Below are positions 1 to 5,797 of a DNA stretch of 9,276 bases, piece by piece (position 1 is the stretch's first letter; each line of letters starts with the position of its first letter). The DNA is taken from NCBI GenBank assembly GCA_016935955.1, contig JAFGPY010000301.1, positions 1-9,276 of the forward strand, given 5' to 3'. Below the pieces are notes generated by a model that worked only from the letters and a program-made list of their open reading frames with translations, searched no databases and was not told the origin of the DNA. The stretch is from Planctomycetota bacterium. GTDB taxonomy: Bacteria > Planctomycetota > Phycisphaerae > FEN-1346 > JAACEH01. Made by a program: the position numbers and the translations under genes.

Positions 1-2
1 CC

Positions 3-569
3 ATCGCCGACACGGTGGGCAAGAGCATTCCGGCGGCCATCCTGACGGCCAGCGTCCGCAGCGCCCTGAAGTCGCAGGCCCAGAACATCTTCCGCATCGG
101 CCAGGTGATGGGCCGCGTGAACCGCATGCTCTGTGAGGACTCGCTGCCGAGCGAGTTCGTGACGCTGTTCTACGGAGTGATCGATTCGGTGACGCACCGC
201 ATGGCCTACTGCAACGCGGGGCACGATCCGCCGCTGCTGCTGCGCGAGGGCGAGATTACGCCGCTGACGGCCGGCGGTCCGCTGCTGGGCGTCATCGACA
301 CGGCCGAGTTCACGCACGAGAGCATCCAATTGCAGGCCGGCGACGCCGTGGTGCTCTACACCGACGGCCTCGTGGACGCCATGAACTACAAGAACGAGCG
401 CTACGGACGCCAGCGACTGATCGAGTCGCTCACGAAGCATGCGGCCGTGCCCTACAGCGCCGAGGACCTGGCCAACCAGTTGCTCTGGGACGTGCGCCGC
501 TTCGCCGGATTCCGCGCACGCACCGACGACCTGACGCTGATGGTCATCCGCGTCCTGTCCGATTCCTGA
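3..569 (+). CDS. SpoIIE/RsbU-type PP2C serine phosphatase, C-terminal part (5' end outside window)
   Basis: The open frame enters from the left edge, so an internal GTG at 15 should not be taken as the start. The visible 188 residues match the C-terminal half of the SpoIIE/RsbU phosphatase domain (PP2C superfamily, metal dependent). Readable family motifs are IADTVGKSIPAAILTA near the start, corresponding to the D-x-x-G-x-G-I-P-A-A segment with a metal-binding Asp, then YCNAGHDPPLLL, then GGPLLGV, then VVLYTDGLVDAMN, which carries the late catalytic Asp, and finally the RTDDLTLMVIR ending. In this family the domain dephosphorylates anti-anti-sigma factors or ends a sensor or response-regulator protein; the N-terminal input domain is not visible. 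The stop is 23 bp before the permease start on the same strand, so co-transcription is possible but unproven. Family assignment is strong; the partner is unknown. Confidence 0.93.
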   Translation: MADTVGKSIPAAILTASVRSALKSQAQNIFRIGQVMGRVNRMLCEDSLPSEFVTLFYGVIDSVTHRMAYCNAGHDPPLLLREGEITPLTAGGPLLGVIDTAEFTHESIQLQAGDAVVLYTDGLVDAMNYKNERYGRQRLIESLTKHAAVPYSAEDLANQLLWDVRRFAGFRARTDDLTLMVIRVLSDS

Positions 570-592
570 GACGAGCGGATGGAGGACCCCCG

Positions 593-1660
593 TTGCCCGA
601 CAACCCGCTGCACGACGAGCTGACCAACACGGTCGGACACAAACTCAAGATCGCCGGCCTGGTGCTGCTGGGCGCCAGCGTGCCGATCATCGTGCTGCTC
701 GCGGTGCTGCGGAGCGTCCTGCAGCCGATCACGCTGCAGCCCGCCGTGCAGGTCTTCAGCCTCTCGATGCTCGCCATCATCTACGAAGCGATGCCGTTCA
801 TTCTGCTCGGGGCCCTGATGAGCGGCATGATCGAGATGTTCGTCTCGAAGCAGACTCTGCTGCGGCTCATTCCGAAGTCAGCGCTTGGCCAGTTGGTGGT
901 CGGCGCCCTGGCCGGCGTGGCCCTGCCGGTCTGCGAGTGCGGCGTGATCGTGGTCCTGCGACGACTGCTGCGCAAGGGCATGCCCCTGAAGATGGCCCTG
1001 GCCTACCTGCTGGCCGCACCGATCGTCAATCCGGTGGTCATCGTCTCGACGTTCGCGGCCTTCCGCGGCAAACCGGAGCACCTGTCCATGCCCCTGGCGC
1101 GGCTGGGCGTGGGCGTGGCTTCGGCCGTGGCCATTGCCGCCGTCGTCACGCTGATCCTCAGAAAGTGGTCCACCGACTCGCTCCTGACGCCCGACGCGTC
1201 GCACGAAGACCCTCATCATCACCATCACCACGGCGAGTCGCCGTCGACCTGGCGGAAGATTTCCGCGGCCTGCGATCATGCCGTGATGGAGTTCATGGAG
1301 GTCTCCCGCTACCTGATCGCCGGAGCGGTGATTGCCGCCCTGGCCCAGACGCTCGTGCCGCGCGAGACCCTGATCCGCTTCGGCCACCAGCCCGTGCTGG
1401 GCGTCCTGGGCATGATGGGCATGGCCGTCGTACTTAACCTGTGCAGCGAAGCCGACGCTTTCGTGGCCGCAAGTTTCGTGGCCACATTCAGCTTCGCGGC
1501 CAAGCTGGCGTTCCTGGTGCTGGGCCCGATGCTCGACCTGAAGTTGATCGTTATGTACGGCATGGTCTTCCGCCGGCGGCTGATCGTCGCCCTGGTACCG
1601 ACGATCCTGATCGTGGTCTTTGCGGCCGTCATGGCCTGGTTCTGGCTGGGACCGTCCTGA
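593..1660 (+). CDS. DUF318/ArsP_1 family permease (YcgR-like), putative metal or metalloid exporter
   Basis: A 355-residue polytopic membrane protein. I chose the TTG start at 593 because GGAGG at 581-585 lies 7 nt upstream. The predicted permease family PF03773 is recognised from LPVCECGVIVVLRRLL (about residues 111-126, Cys114 and Cys116), the AAPIVNPVVIVSTFAAF helix (about 141-157), and LNLCSEADAFVAASF (about 281-295, Cys284, Asp288) near the start of the second half, with paired hydrophobic helices on both sides. The loop between the halves (about 195-220) carries six consecutive His codons (residues 208-213, bases 1214-1231) next to acidic residues. Relatives have been linked to export of organoarsenicals, Cu or Zn; the substrate here is not determined. 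The next gene starts 23 bp downstream and encodes the usual partner, so the two very likely form one complex. Confidence 0.92.
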   Translation: MPDNPLHDELTNTVGHKLKIAGLVLLGASVPIIVLLAVLRSVLQPITLQPAVQVFSLSMLAIIYEAMPFILLGALMSGMIEMFVSKQTLLRLIPKSALGQLVVGALAGVALPVCECGVIVVLRRLLRKGMPLKMALAYLLAAPIVNPVVIVSTFAAFRGKPEHLSMPLARLGVGVASAVAIAAVVTLILRKWSTDSLLTPDASHEDPHHHHHHGESPSTWRKISAACDHAVMEFMEVSRYLIAGAVIAALAQTLVPRETLIRFGHQPVLGVLGMMGMAVVLNLCSEADAFVAASFVATFSFAAKLAFLVLGPMLDLKLIVMYGMVFRRRLIVALVPTILIVVFAAVMAWFWLGPS

Positions 1661-1683
1661 CGACCTTTGCGAGGTGACCGACA

Positions 1684-2466
1684 GTGGCACAACAAGACAC
1701 TTCCCGACAACTGACGTGGATGGTCCTGGCCGTGCTCTGGGGCGCGTACCTGGTGGTCATGTACCTGACCGGCGCCCTGGCCCGCTGCTACCAGACGTCG
1801 CCCTACTTCTACTTCACGGGAGCCGCCGGAGTCCTGCTGATCATCCTTGGCATCAAGGCATCGTTCTCCCTGCTGCGCCGCCGTTCGGGCGCATGCCAGT
1901 GCGAAGCCTGTGGACACGACCACGAGGCCCCTGCCCTCATCCGCTGGACGTGGTGGCAAAACGCCAAGCACCACATCGTCCTCGGACTGGTCCTGATGCC
2001 GTTGCTGATCGGCGTGCTGGTGCCGTCGCGCGGGCTCAACGCCCTGGCTGCCCTGCGACGAGGCGGCGCGTCGGACCCGCAGGAAATCCTCAATGCTTTC
2101 CGCACCGAGCGCCGCAAGTTCGTCGAGATGGAAGGCAACTACCAGAAACTCAACCTGCTGGAGATCCTCGATCGCGTCTATGCGGGCGAAGACGTGAAGG
2201 CATCGACGCTCGGCTTCGTCACCTCGAGCGGCAAGACGTCCGGCGACATATTCCAGGTGGCCCGCTTCAAGATGACCTGCTGTGCGGCCGACGCCGTGCC
2301 GATCAGCCTGCACGTCCGCTGGGCCGACGCCGCGCGGTTGCAGAGCGACACCTGGGTCAAGGTCATCGGAACGGCTCGCCGCGAGACCATCGAGGGCCGC
2401 AACGCCGTGGTCATCACGGCCGACAACGTCCAGGAGACTGCGGCCCCGTCGTACCCCTACATGTAA
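1684..2466 (+). CDS. TIGR03943/DUF1980 family putative permease subunit (YcgQ-like)
   Basis: A 260-residue protein. The GTG start at 1684 is preceded by GAGGTG at 1671-1676. Hydrophobic segments at about 12-30, 41-59 and 95-114 are membrane spans; the rest of the protein is soluble. Between spans 2 and 3 is a Cys/His cluster, CQCEACGHDH (residues 71-80), that could bind metal. The soluble part ends with the family signature RFKMTCCAADAVPISLHVR (about 194-212, Cys199-Cys200), a beta-rich segment ending in VKVIGT, and a short aromatic tail, YPYM. This is the standard companion of DUF318 permeases, as in Bacillus ycgR-ycgQ, and the 23-bp gap supports translation from one mRNA. The biochemical role is not established; a metal-handling or coupling subunit is an inference from the Cys and His residues in both proteins. 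Confidence 0.92.
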   Translation: MAQQDTSRQLTWMVLAVLWGAYLVVMYLTGALARCYQTSPYFYFTGAAGVLLIILGIKASFSLLRRRSGACQCEACGHDHEAPALIRWTWWQNAKHHIVLGLVLMPLLIGVLVPSRGLNALAALRRGGASDPQEILNAFRTERRKFVEMEGNYQKLNLLEILDRVYAGEDVKASTLGFVTSSGKTSGDIFQVARFKMTCCAADAVPISLHVRWADAARLQSDTWVKVIGTARRETIEGRNAVVITADNVQETAAPSYPYM

Positions 2467-2486
2467 GGGCACGGTCCGCCGCGCCC

Positions 2487-2510
2487 GTAGGGACGGCTCG
2501 CGAGCTGCCC
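2487..2510 (+). repeat. GTAG-hairpin (REP-like) in a convergent gap
   Basis: GTAG at 2487-2490 is followed directly by ggacggctcg|cgagctgccc, an imperfect inverted repeat (2491-2510): nine of ten outward pairs match if one G-T wobble is allowed. This resembles REP elements, which carry GTAG at the foot of a hairpin. A degenerate relative lies at 2653-2683. Confidence 0.5.
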
Positions 2511-2550
2511 TCGATGCTGACGGCGCGTTCGCTCACCCGCACGGAACCCA

Positions 2551-2643
2551 TGTAGCCCGGCCGCCCTCGGCCGGGAACAAAACGATCATGGCCACGCCCC
2601 TCGACGTCGCTCGGGAACTGCGTCAAGCGTGGCCATGCCACCC
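2551..2643 (+). repeat. REP-like composite repeat, copy 1 (GTAG hairpin plus 64-bp palindromic core)
   Basis: GTAG at 2552-2555 leads into a perfect 8-bp hairpin, cccggccg/cggccggg, with a 4-nt loop (2556-2575). The 64-bp core follows at 2580-2643, starting with aaacgat and ending with ccaccc. Inside it, catggccacgc (2587-2597) and gcgtggccatg (2627-2637) are perfect 11-bp inverted arms around a 29-nt loop that contains the palindrome cgacgtcg. The core is identical, in reverse orientation, to 5162-5225, and differs at two positions from 7998-8061. It lies between the converging ends of the TIGR03943 and URO-D-like genes. No U-tract follows, so it is not a classical intrinsic terminator. Confidence 0.88.
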
Positions 2644-2652
2644 AATATTCCC

Positions 2653-2683
2653 GCAAGAACAGCTGCGAGCCGCCCTCGATGCT
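2653..2683 (+). repeat. Degenerate second copy of the 2487 hairpin, abutting the URO-D-like stop codon
   Basis: cgagccgccctcgatgct at 2666-2683 matches 17 of 18 bases of 2501-2518 (cgagctgccctcgatgct). The left part, gaacagctg, is a weaker match to ggacggctcg. The copy reaches the first base of the stop codon (2683-2685) of the minus-strand gene. Confidence 0.5.
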
Positions 2684-3825
2684 CAATCGTACCACCCCTG
2701 CTCCAGAGCCACGTCGATCAACGTGAGGTAGTTGCTGACGGCACGCTCGCTCAGCTGGAGCGTGTACGGACTGGCCGTCGGACACAGGACGAACCGTCCG
2801 CCGGGTTTGCCGTCGGCAACGGTCTGCTCGACCAGGCGGCGGAACCCTTCGGGCTTGTCCTCGTAGATGCGGGCGATCTGCACGTTGCCCTCGATCGTCA
2901 GCCGGTCGCCCACCAGGCGCTTGGCCTCGCGCAACGTGATGTCGCCCTCGGGCGGCCCCTCGACCGGCTGCACCATGTCGGCTCCGGCCTCGACGAACCC
3001 CTCGAGCACCTTGCCCAGGCTGCCGTGGCAGTGGACGCGCACCAGGCCGCCCGTCTCGTGCATCAGGGCGTGCAGCGGCTTGTCGTAGCGGACAACGAAG
3101 TCATGGAAATCCGCCGGACCGTGCAACGGCGGCACTGCGGCTTCGGCCCCGACGTGGCCCCAAACCACGGGCATGGCTTCGTTCAGGCCGCTCGTAGCGA
3201 AGTGCTTGATGACGTCCATCTTGCGGCGAAGCATCTCGGCCAGCAGACGATGCACCAGGTCGCGGTGCTCGCGCGACCAGTAGGCCAGCGTCTCGCTGCC
3301 CAAGAGCGAGTGAACATCGCCGATCGGATTGGACCCGATGCCCACGAGCACCAGCCCGCGATCGCCGACCTCGCGGTCCCTGGCCACCAGCGGCGCGATG
3401 TCGGGCCGCGGCATCGCGTAGGGCAAGGCCAGGAAGTTCTCGGCGTCCTCGGGCGTCTTGACCAGATGCTCGATGGGCATCGGCAGCCGCTCGACCTTGT
3501 GCACGGCATCCACGTGCCGCAACGGGCCGCGCGGCCCTTCGACCACCGTGACGTGGTGCTCGATCTCGTCGTGCCCCGGCACCTGCTCGACGGATCTGTG
3601 AATCGCGATGTCGGCCGCTGAATAGTAGAAGCCTTGATCGAAGCCGATGCCGTCCAGGCAGTCGGTCCTCTCGCGGACGGCCTCGATCACGGGCCGGTAG
3701 CTCGGATGGCTGCCGCGACCCTTGAGCCACCAGTCGGTGAAGACGCGCACGCCCATGACGTGCACGCCGATGCGGTCCGTCGGTTCGCCCTTCAGCAAGG
3801 CCAGCAGCCGCTCACGCGAAGTCAT
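2683..3825 (-). CDS. Uroporphyrinogen decarboxylase (URO-D) superfamily protein, not canonical HemE
   Basis: A 380-residue protein. The ATG at 3825 has GGAG 7 nt upstream. The fold family is recognised from the N-terminal MTSRERLLALLKGEPTDRIGV (about 1-21), the GIGSNPIGDVHSLLGSE loop (162-178), LVRVHCHGSLGKVLEGFVEAGADMVQPVE (about 261-289), RLTIEGNVQ (308-316) and a late FVLCPTASP (346-354). This order is typical of URO-D-like and corrinoid methyltransferase (MtaA/CmuA-like) proteins. The HemE N-terminal substrate-binding pattern is absent, so haem synthesis is unlikely. His265-Cys266-His267 together with Cys348 resembles the His-x-Cys...Cys zinc site of methyl-corrinoid:thiol methyltransferases, with altered spacing; a Zn-dependent methyl transfer role is possible but inferred. 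No corrinoid protein or other methyltransferase gene lies nearby. The gene appears monocistronic, with its own promoter at 3887-3914. Confidence 0.85.
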   Translation of the reverse strand: MTSRERLLALLKGEPTDRIGVHVMGVRVFTDWWLKGRGSHPSYRPVIEAVRERTDCLDGIGFDQGFYYSAADIAIHRSVEQVPGHDEIEHHVTVVEGPRGPLRHVDAVHKVERLPMPIEHLVKTPEDAENFLALPYAMPRPDIAPLVARDREVGDRGLVLVGIGSNPIGDVHSLLGSETLAYWSREHRDLVHRLLAEMLRRKMDVIKHFATSGLNEAMPVVWGHVGAEAAVPPLHGPADFHDFVVRYDKPLHALMHETGGLVRVHCHGSLGKVLEGFVEAGADMVQPVEGPPEGDITLREAKRLVGDRLTIEGNVQIARIYEDKPEGFRRLVEQTVADGKPGGRFVLCPTASPYTLQLSERAVSNYLTLIDVALEQGWYD

Positions 3826-3862
3826 GACGCGTCTCCCCCAACGAGTCCGAGCCCGAAGGCAA

Positions 3863-3894
3863 TTGACAATCGCCGCCCGTCACGAGAGTATAGC
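3863..3894 (+). promoter_or_regulatory. Possible promoter of the Eis-like acetyltransferase gene
   Basis: TTGACA (3863-3868) is a perfect -35 box, but the best -10, TATAGC (3889-3894), is 20 nt away, longer than usual. It overlaps the -10 of the divergent minus-strand promoter. GGGAG at 3948-3952 then serves the ATG at 3962. Confidence 0.3.
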
Positions 3895-3914
3895 TGCCTG
3901 CGGGGTCAACGCAA
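3887..3914 (-). promoter_or_regulatory. Sigma-70-like promoter of the URO-D-like gene
   Basis: Read on the minus strand, TTGCGT (3914-3909), 16 nt, then TATACT (3892-3887). Transcription would start near 3880 and give a leader of about 55 nt containing the GGGGAG ribosome site. The box pattern resembles the methyltransferase promoter at 8938-8965. Confidence 0.45.
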
Positions 3915-3961
3915 GATCGCCGCGTGGAGACCCCCGCGAGCGGAACCGGGAGCTGCAAGTC

Positions 3962-5068
3962 ATGCCGAAGGAATCAATCGAAGTTCTGAAGACGCCGTCG
4001 GGCCGCCGCATCGAGCTTCGCCTCGACGGGCAGGCCGCCAGTTGGGCCGACCTGCCCTACTACCGCATGCGGCTCGGCCGCGCGACACTCACCGTGGGTG
4101 GCGTGGCCGGAGTCGGCACGCGGCCCGAGCATCGCATGAAAGGCTACAGCCGCCGCGTCCTGAAGCGGTCGATGGAGGTCATGACCGAGGATGGCCTCGA
4201 CGTCTCGATGCTTTTCGGCATTCCCGGCTACTACCACCGATTCGGTTACCGTTCCGCCCTGAGCGACTACACCGTCGCGCTGTCCGGCCGCATGCTGCTC
4301 GGCGAGACGTTGCGGCTGAAGGCCCGCCGCCTGCCGCCGCGAGAGCATGCGACCGTCCTGCCGCTCTACCGGCGGACCATGGCCGATCTGCCCGTGGCCT
4401 TCGAGCGGTCGCGCCGTTGGGAACGGTTCCGGCACGGTTCGGTCTACTATGTTAAGCCCCACGTCGTGGGCTTCTACGCCGGGAAGCGACTGGTCGGCTA
4501 CATGGTCCTCGACGACGTGCCCGATACCGTGCGCGTCAGCGAACTGGCGACGGCCGCGCCCGAGCACCTGCCGTCGCTGCTGGCCTACGTGGGCCGCCAG
4601 TGCCGCCGCAAAGTCGTCGAGTCGGCCCAGTTCTACCTGCCGCCCGGTCACCCGGCCTCCGTGGCGGCCGCCGAGCGTGGAGCGACCTTCACGCGGCACA
4701 CCTGCGACAACAGGGGAGGCATGATGCGCGTGCTGAACCTGGAGGGGATGCTCCGCGCCCTGCAACCGGAACTGGCCGCACGCTGGTCGGCCTCGGCCCT
4801 GGGTGCTGCCAACGCCCTGGAACTGACGCTGCAGACGGACATCGGTGCGGCCACCGTGTCGCTATCCGCCGCCAAGCCGTCGCGGCCGACCCTTCACGGA
4901 CGCCTGCGGATCCCGCAGGACCGGCTGATGCAACTGGCCGTCGGCCACGTCGGGGCCCGGGCCATAGCCCAGTGGCCGCAAATCCACGTCCCCGCGCGAC
5001 TGGCCGCGCCGCTGGCCGTGCTGCTGCCAGAGCGTCCGGTCTTCATTCTGCGAACCGATCAGTTCTGA
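3962..5068 (+). CDS. Eis-like GNAT N-acetyltransferase
   Basis: A 368-residue protein from the ATG at 3962, chosen because GGGAG (3948-3952) lies 9 nt upstream; the frame stays open further upstream, but only across the divergent promoter region and the neighbouring gene. The GNAT acetyl-CoA pocket is visible as VGGVAGVGTRPEHRMKGYSR (about 45-64; the R/Q-x-x-G-x-G/A region is relaxed here to R-M-K-G-Y), followed by DVSMLFGIPGYYHRFGYRSA (about 80-99), a strong Eis/Acetyltransf_9 feature. A second GNAT-like half and an SCP2-like C-terminal domain follow, which accounts for the length. The protein ends in DQF; in Mycobacterium Eis the C-terminal Phe carboxylate takes part in catalysis, so the ending may matter. 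Known Eis proteins acetylate amines, including aminoglycosides; the substrate here is unknown and resistance should not be assumed. Confidence 0.87.
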   Translation: MPKESIEVLKTPSGRRIELRLDGQAASWADLPYYRMRLGRATLTVGGVAGVGTRPEHRMKGYSRRVLKRSMEVMTEDGLDVSMLFGIPGYYHRFGYRSALSDYTVALSGRMLLGETLRLKARRLPPREHATVLPLYRRTMADLPVAFERSRRWERFRHGSVYYVKPHVVGFYAGKRLVGYMVLDDVPDTVRVSELATAAPEHLPSLLAYVGRQCRRKVVESAQFYLPPGHPASVAAAERGATFTRHTCDNRGGMMRVLNLEGMLRALQPELAARWSASALGAANALELTLQTDIGAATVSLSAAKPSRPTLHGRLRIPQDRLMQLAVGHVGARAIAQWPQIHVPARLAAPLAVLLPERPVFILRTDQF

Positions 5069-5091
5069 GCAATCTGGAGAAGACTTTCCGC

Positions 5092-5114
5092 GTGGCTGCA
5101 AGCAGCCACCCTAC
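5092..5114 (-). repeat. REP-like hairpin with GTAG foot
   Basis: gtggctgc/gcagccac (5092-5099 and 5102-5109) are perfect 8-bp arms. On the minus strand GTAG (5114-5111) precedes the hairpin with one base between. It lies 23 bp past the acetyltransferase stop and is in the same orientation as copy 2. Confidence 0.65.
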
Positions 5115-5125
5115 ATCTGGGGTGC

Positions 5126-5151
5126 CATGGCGGCCGTTGTCCGCCGCCATG
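5126..5151. repeat. Inverted repeat between the two REP-like units
   Basis: catggcgg (5126-5133) and ccgccatg (5144-5151) form perfect 8-bp arms with a 10-nt loop. No GTAG foot is seen. The arms begin with the same catgg as the arms of the 64-bp core, so it may be a distant relative. Confidence 0.5.
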
Positions 5152-5161
5152 CCGATCCTCG

Positions 5162-5255
5162 GGGTGGCATGGCCACGCTTGACGCAGTTCCCGAGCGACG
5201 TCGAGGGGCGTGGCCATGATCGTTTGGGCCCCGGCCGAGGGCGGCCGGGCTACAT
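5162..5255 (-). repeat. REP-like composite repeat, copy 2 (inverted)
   Basis: Reverse-complement copy of 2551-2643. The core (5162-5225) is 64/64 identical to copy 1, with arms at 5168-5178 and 5208-5218. The hairpin cccggccg/cggccggg (5230-5249) is the same as in copy 1 but has a loop of aggg on the + strand, and GTAG lies on the minus strand at 5253-5250. Only the few bases joining hairpin to core differ from copy 1. The copy sits between the acetyltransferase 3' end and the minus-strand terminator. Confidence 0.88.
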
Positions 5256-5295
5256 GTCTGTTGCGCGCCGCCCGGCGGGCATCTGGCCAGCGCAT

Positions 5296-5375
5296 AAAAA
5301 AAGCAAGCCTGTCAAACTCGTGTGAGCAACTGCGTGGCCAGGGATACGCATGTTACTCGGAGCGACAGGCCTGCT
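5296..5375 (-). terminator. Compound intrinsic terminator on the minus strand
   Basis: On the minus strand, agcaggcctgtc (5375-5364) pairs with gacaggcttgct (5313-5302), 11 of 12 bases, and the stem runs straight into seven T (5302-5296). Inside the loop a second stem forms: gagtaac plus tgcgt (5358-5352, 5350-5346) against acgca plus gttgctc (5335-5331, 5330-5324), with one bulged base and one mismatch. A G/C-rich stem followed by a T-run marks an intrinsic terminator. The two-storey stem is unusual and could also be the 3' end of a small RNA. It supports a minus-strand transcript arriving from 5465-5797. Confidence 0.7.
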
Positions 5376-5437
5376 CAATTCACTGCCGGTTTCCCGGGGG
5401 CCAGGGCAACTCGCCCTGAGGCATCCAGGCTCCGGCC

Positions 5438-5460
5438 GCCGGGCAGCGGAACAGCCCGGC
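5438..5460. repeat. Perfect 7-bp hairpin just after the small cysteine protein gene
   Basis: gccgggc (5438-5444) and gcccggc (5454-5460) enclose 9 nt. On the minus strand it begins 4 nt after the stop codon of the 5465-5797 gene. A smaller hairpin, agggc/gccct (5403-5407, 5413-5417), lies between it and the terminator. Together they would make a structured 3' UTR of about 165 nt. Confidence 0.45.
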
Positions 5461-5464
5461 TATG

Positions 5465-5797
5465 CTAATCAGAGTCGTTTGACGCCTTACGCCGGTGGGT
5501 CTTCCCTGCGGCGGGTGTCGAAGGACTCTGTCGGTCGGTCTTGCGAAACGGCGGCACCGGTTGGTCCGGGCTGAGCCCGCGGTGGCGTGGCATGGTGGGG
5601 ACAGCCTTCAAGCGACTACAGGGCGGCTCGTTGAAATCCGAGAGATTGCGCCCCGTGTGATTGACCTTGTCCCATCCCATTCCCGCGAACCAACAAACGT
5701 TACGGTACCCGCACGTGAAGCACGGACCGACGTTGAATACATGCATGGAGCGTTGAGGCCCACTTGCGATCTTCGAGGTTTTCTTTTTGCTGTTCAT
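5465..5797 (-). CDS. Small unrecognised protein with a four-cysteine pattern
   Basis: I do not recognise a family. The 110-residue frame from the ATG at 5797 has GGGAG 8 nt upstream, nearly the arrangement used by the acetyltransferase gene; the frame stays open further upstream, to a GTG at 5929, but no ribosome site supports that start. The N-terminus is Lys-rich (MNSKKKTSK). The middle has C-x2-C-x5-C at Cys26, Cys29 and Cys35 within GPCFTCGYRNVCWFAGMG, and Cys60 in NEPPCSRL, a spacing that could hold zinc or an Fe-S cluster and loosely recalls SPASM-type cysteines. The C-terminal third is Pro-, Lys- and Arg-rich and probably disordered. There are no membrane spans. A minus-strand intrinsic terminator about 90 nt past the stop supports expression. 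It could still be a chance frame or a remnant of a larger gene. Confidence 0.45.
   Translation of the reverse strand: MNSKKKTSKIASGPQRSMHVFNVGPCFTCGYRNVCWFAGMGWDKVNHTGRNLSDFNEPPCSRLKAVPTMPRHRGLSPDQPVPPFRKTDRQSPSTPAAGKTHRRKASNDSD

Noticed and set aside
878..2472. Long minus-strand open frames opposite the permease pair
   Set aside because: Their composition (His/Gln/Arg-rich, no domain) is typical of antisense shadows of GC-rich genes.
2588..2643. Open frames starting MATPLDVARELRQAWPCHP at all three repeat copies (also minus strand near 5217 and plus strand at 8006)
   Set aside because: The shared peptide arises only because the palindromic repeat has an open frame. There is no ribosome site, and the frames continue into unrelated sequence or antisense to real genes. 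Databases may contain such spurious proteins.
2556..2643. Repeat copies as classical intrinsic terminators
   Set aside because: The stems are strong, but no T-run follows any of them on either strand.
2629..3621. Long plus-strand open frame antisense to the URO-D-like gene
   Set aside because: It is the mirror of a well-supported gene in GC-rich DNA, with no recognisable domain and an early part inside the repeat.
3722..3961. N-terminal extension of the acetyltransferase frame
   Set aside because: It runs through the divergent promoter region and into the 5' end of the URO-D-like gene. The ATG at 3962 has a ribosome site and begins the conserved region.
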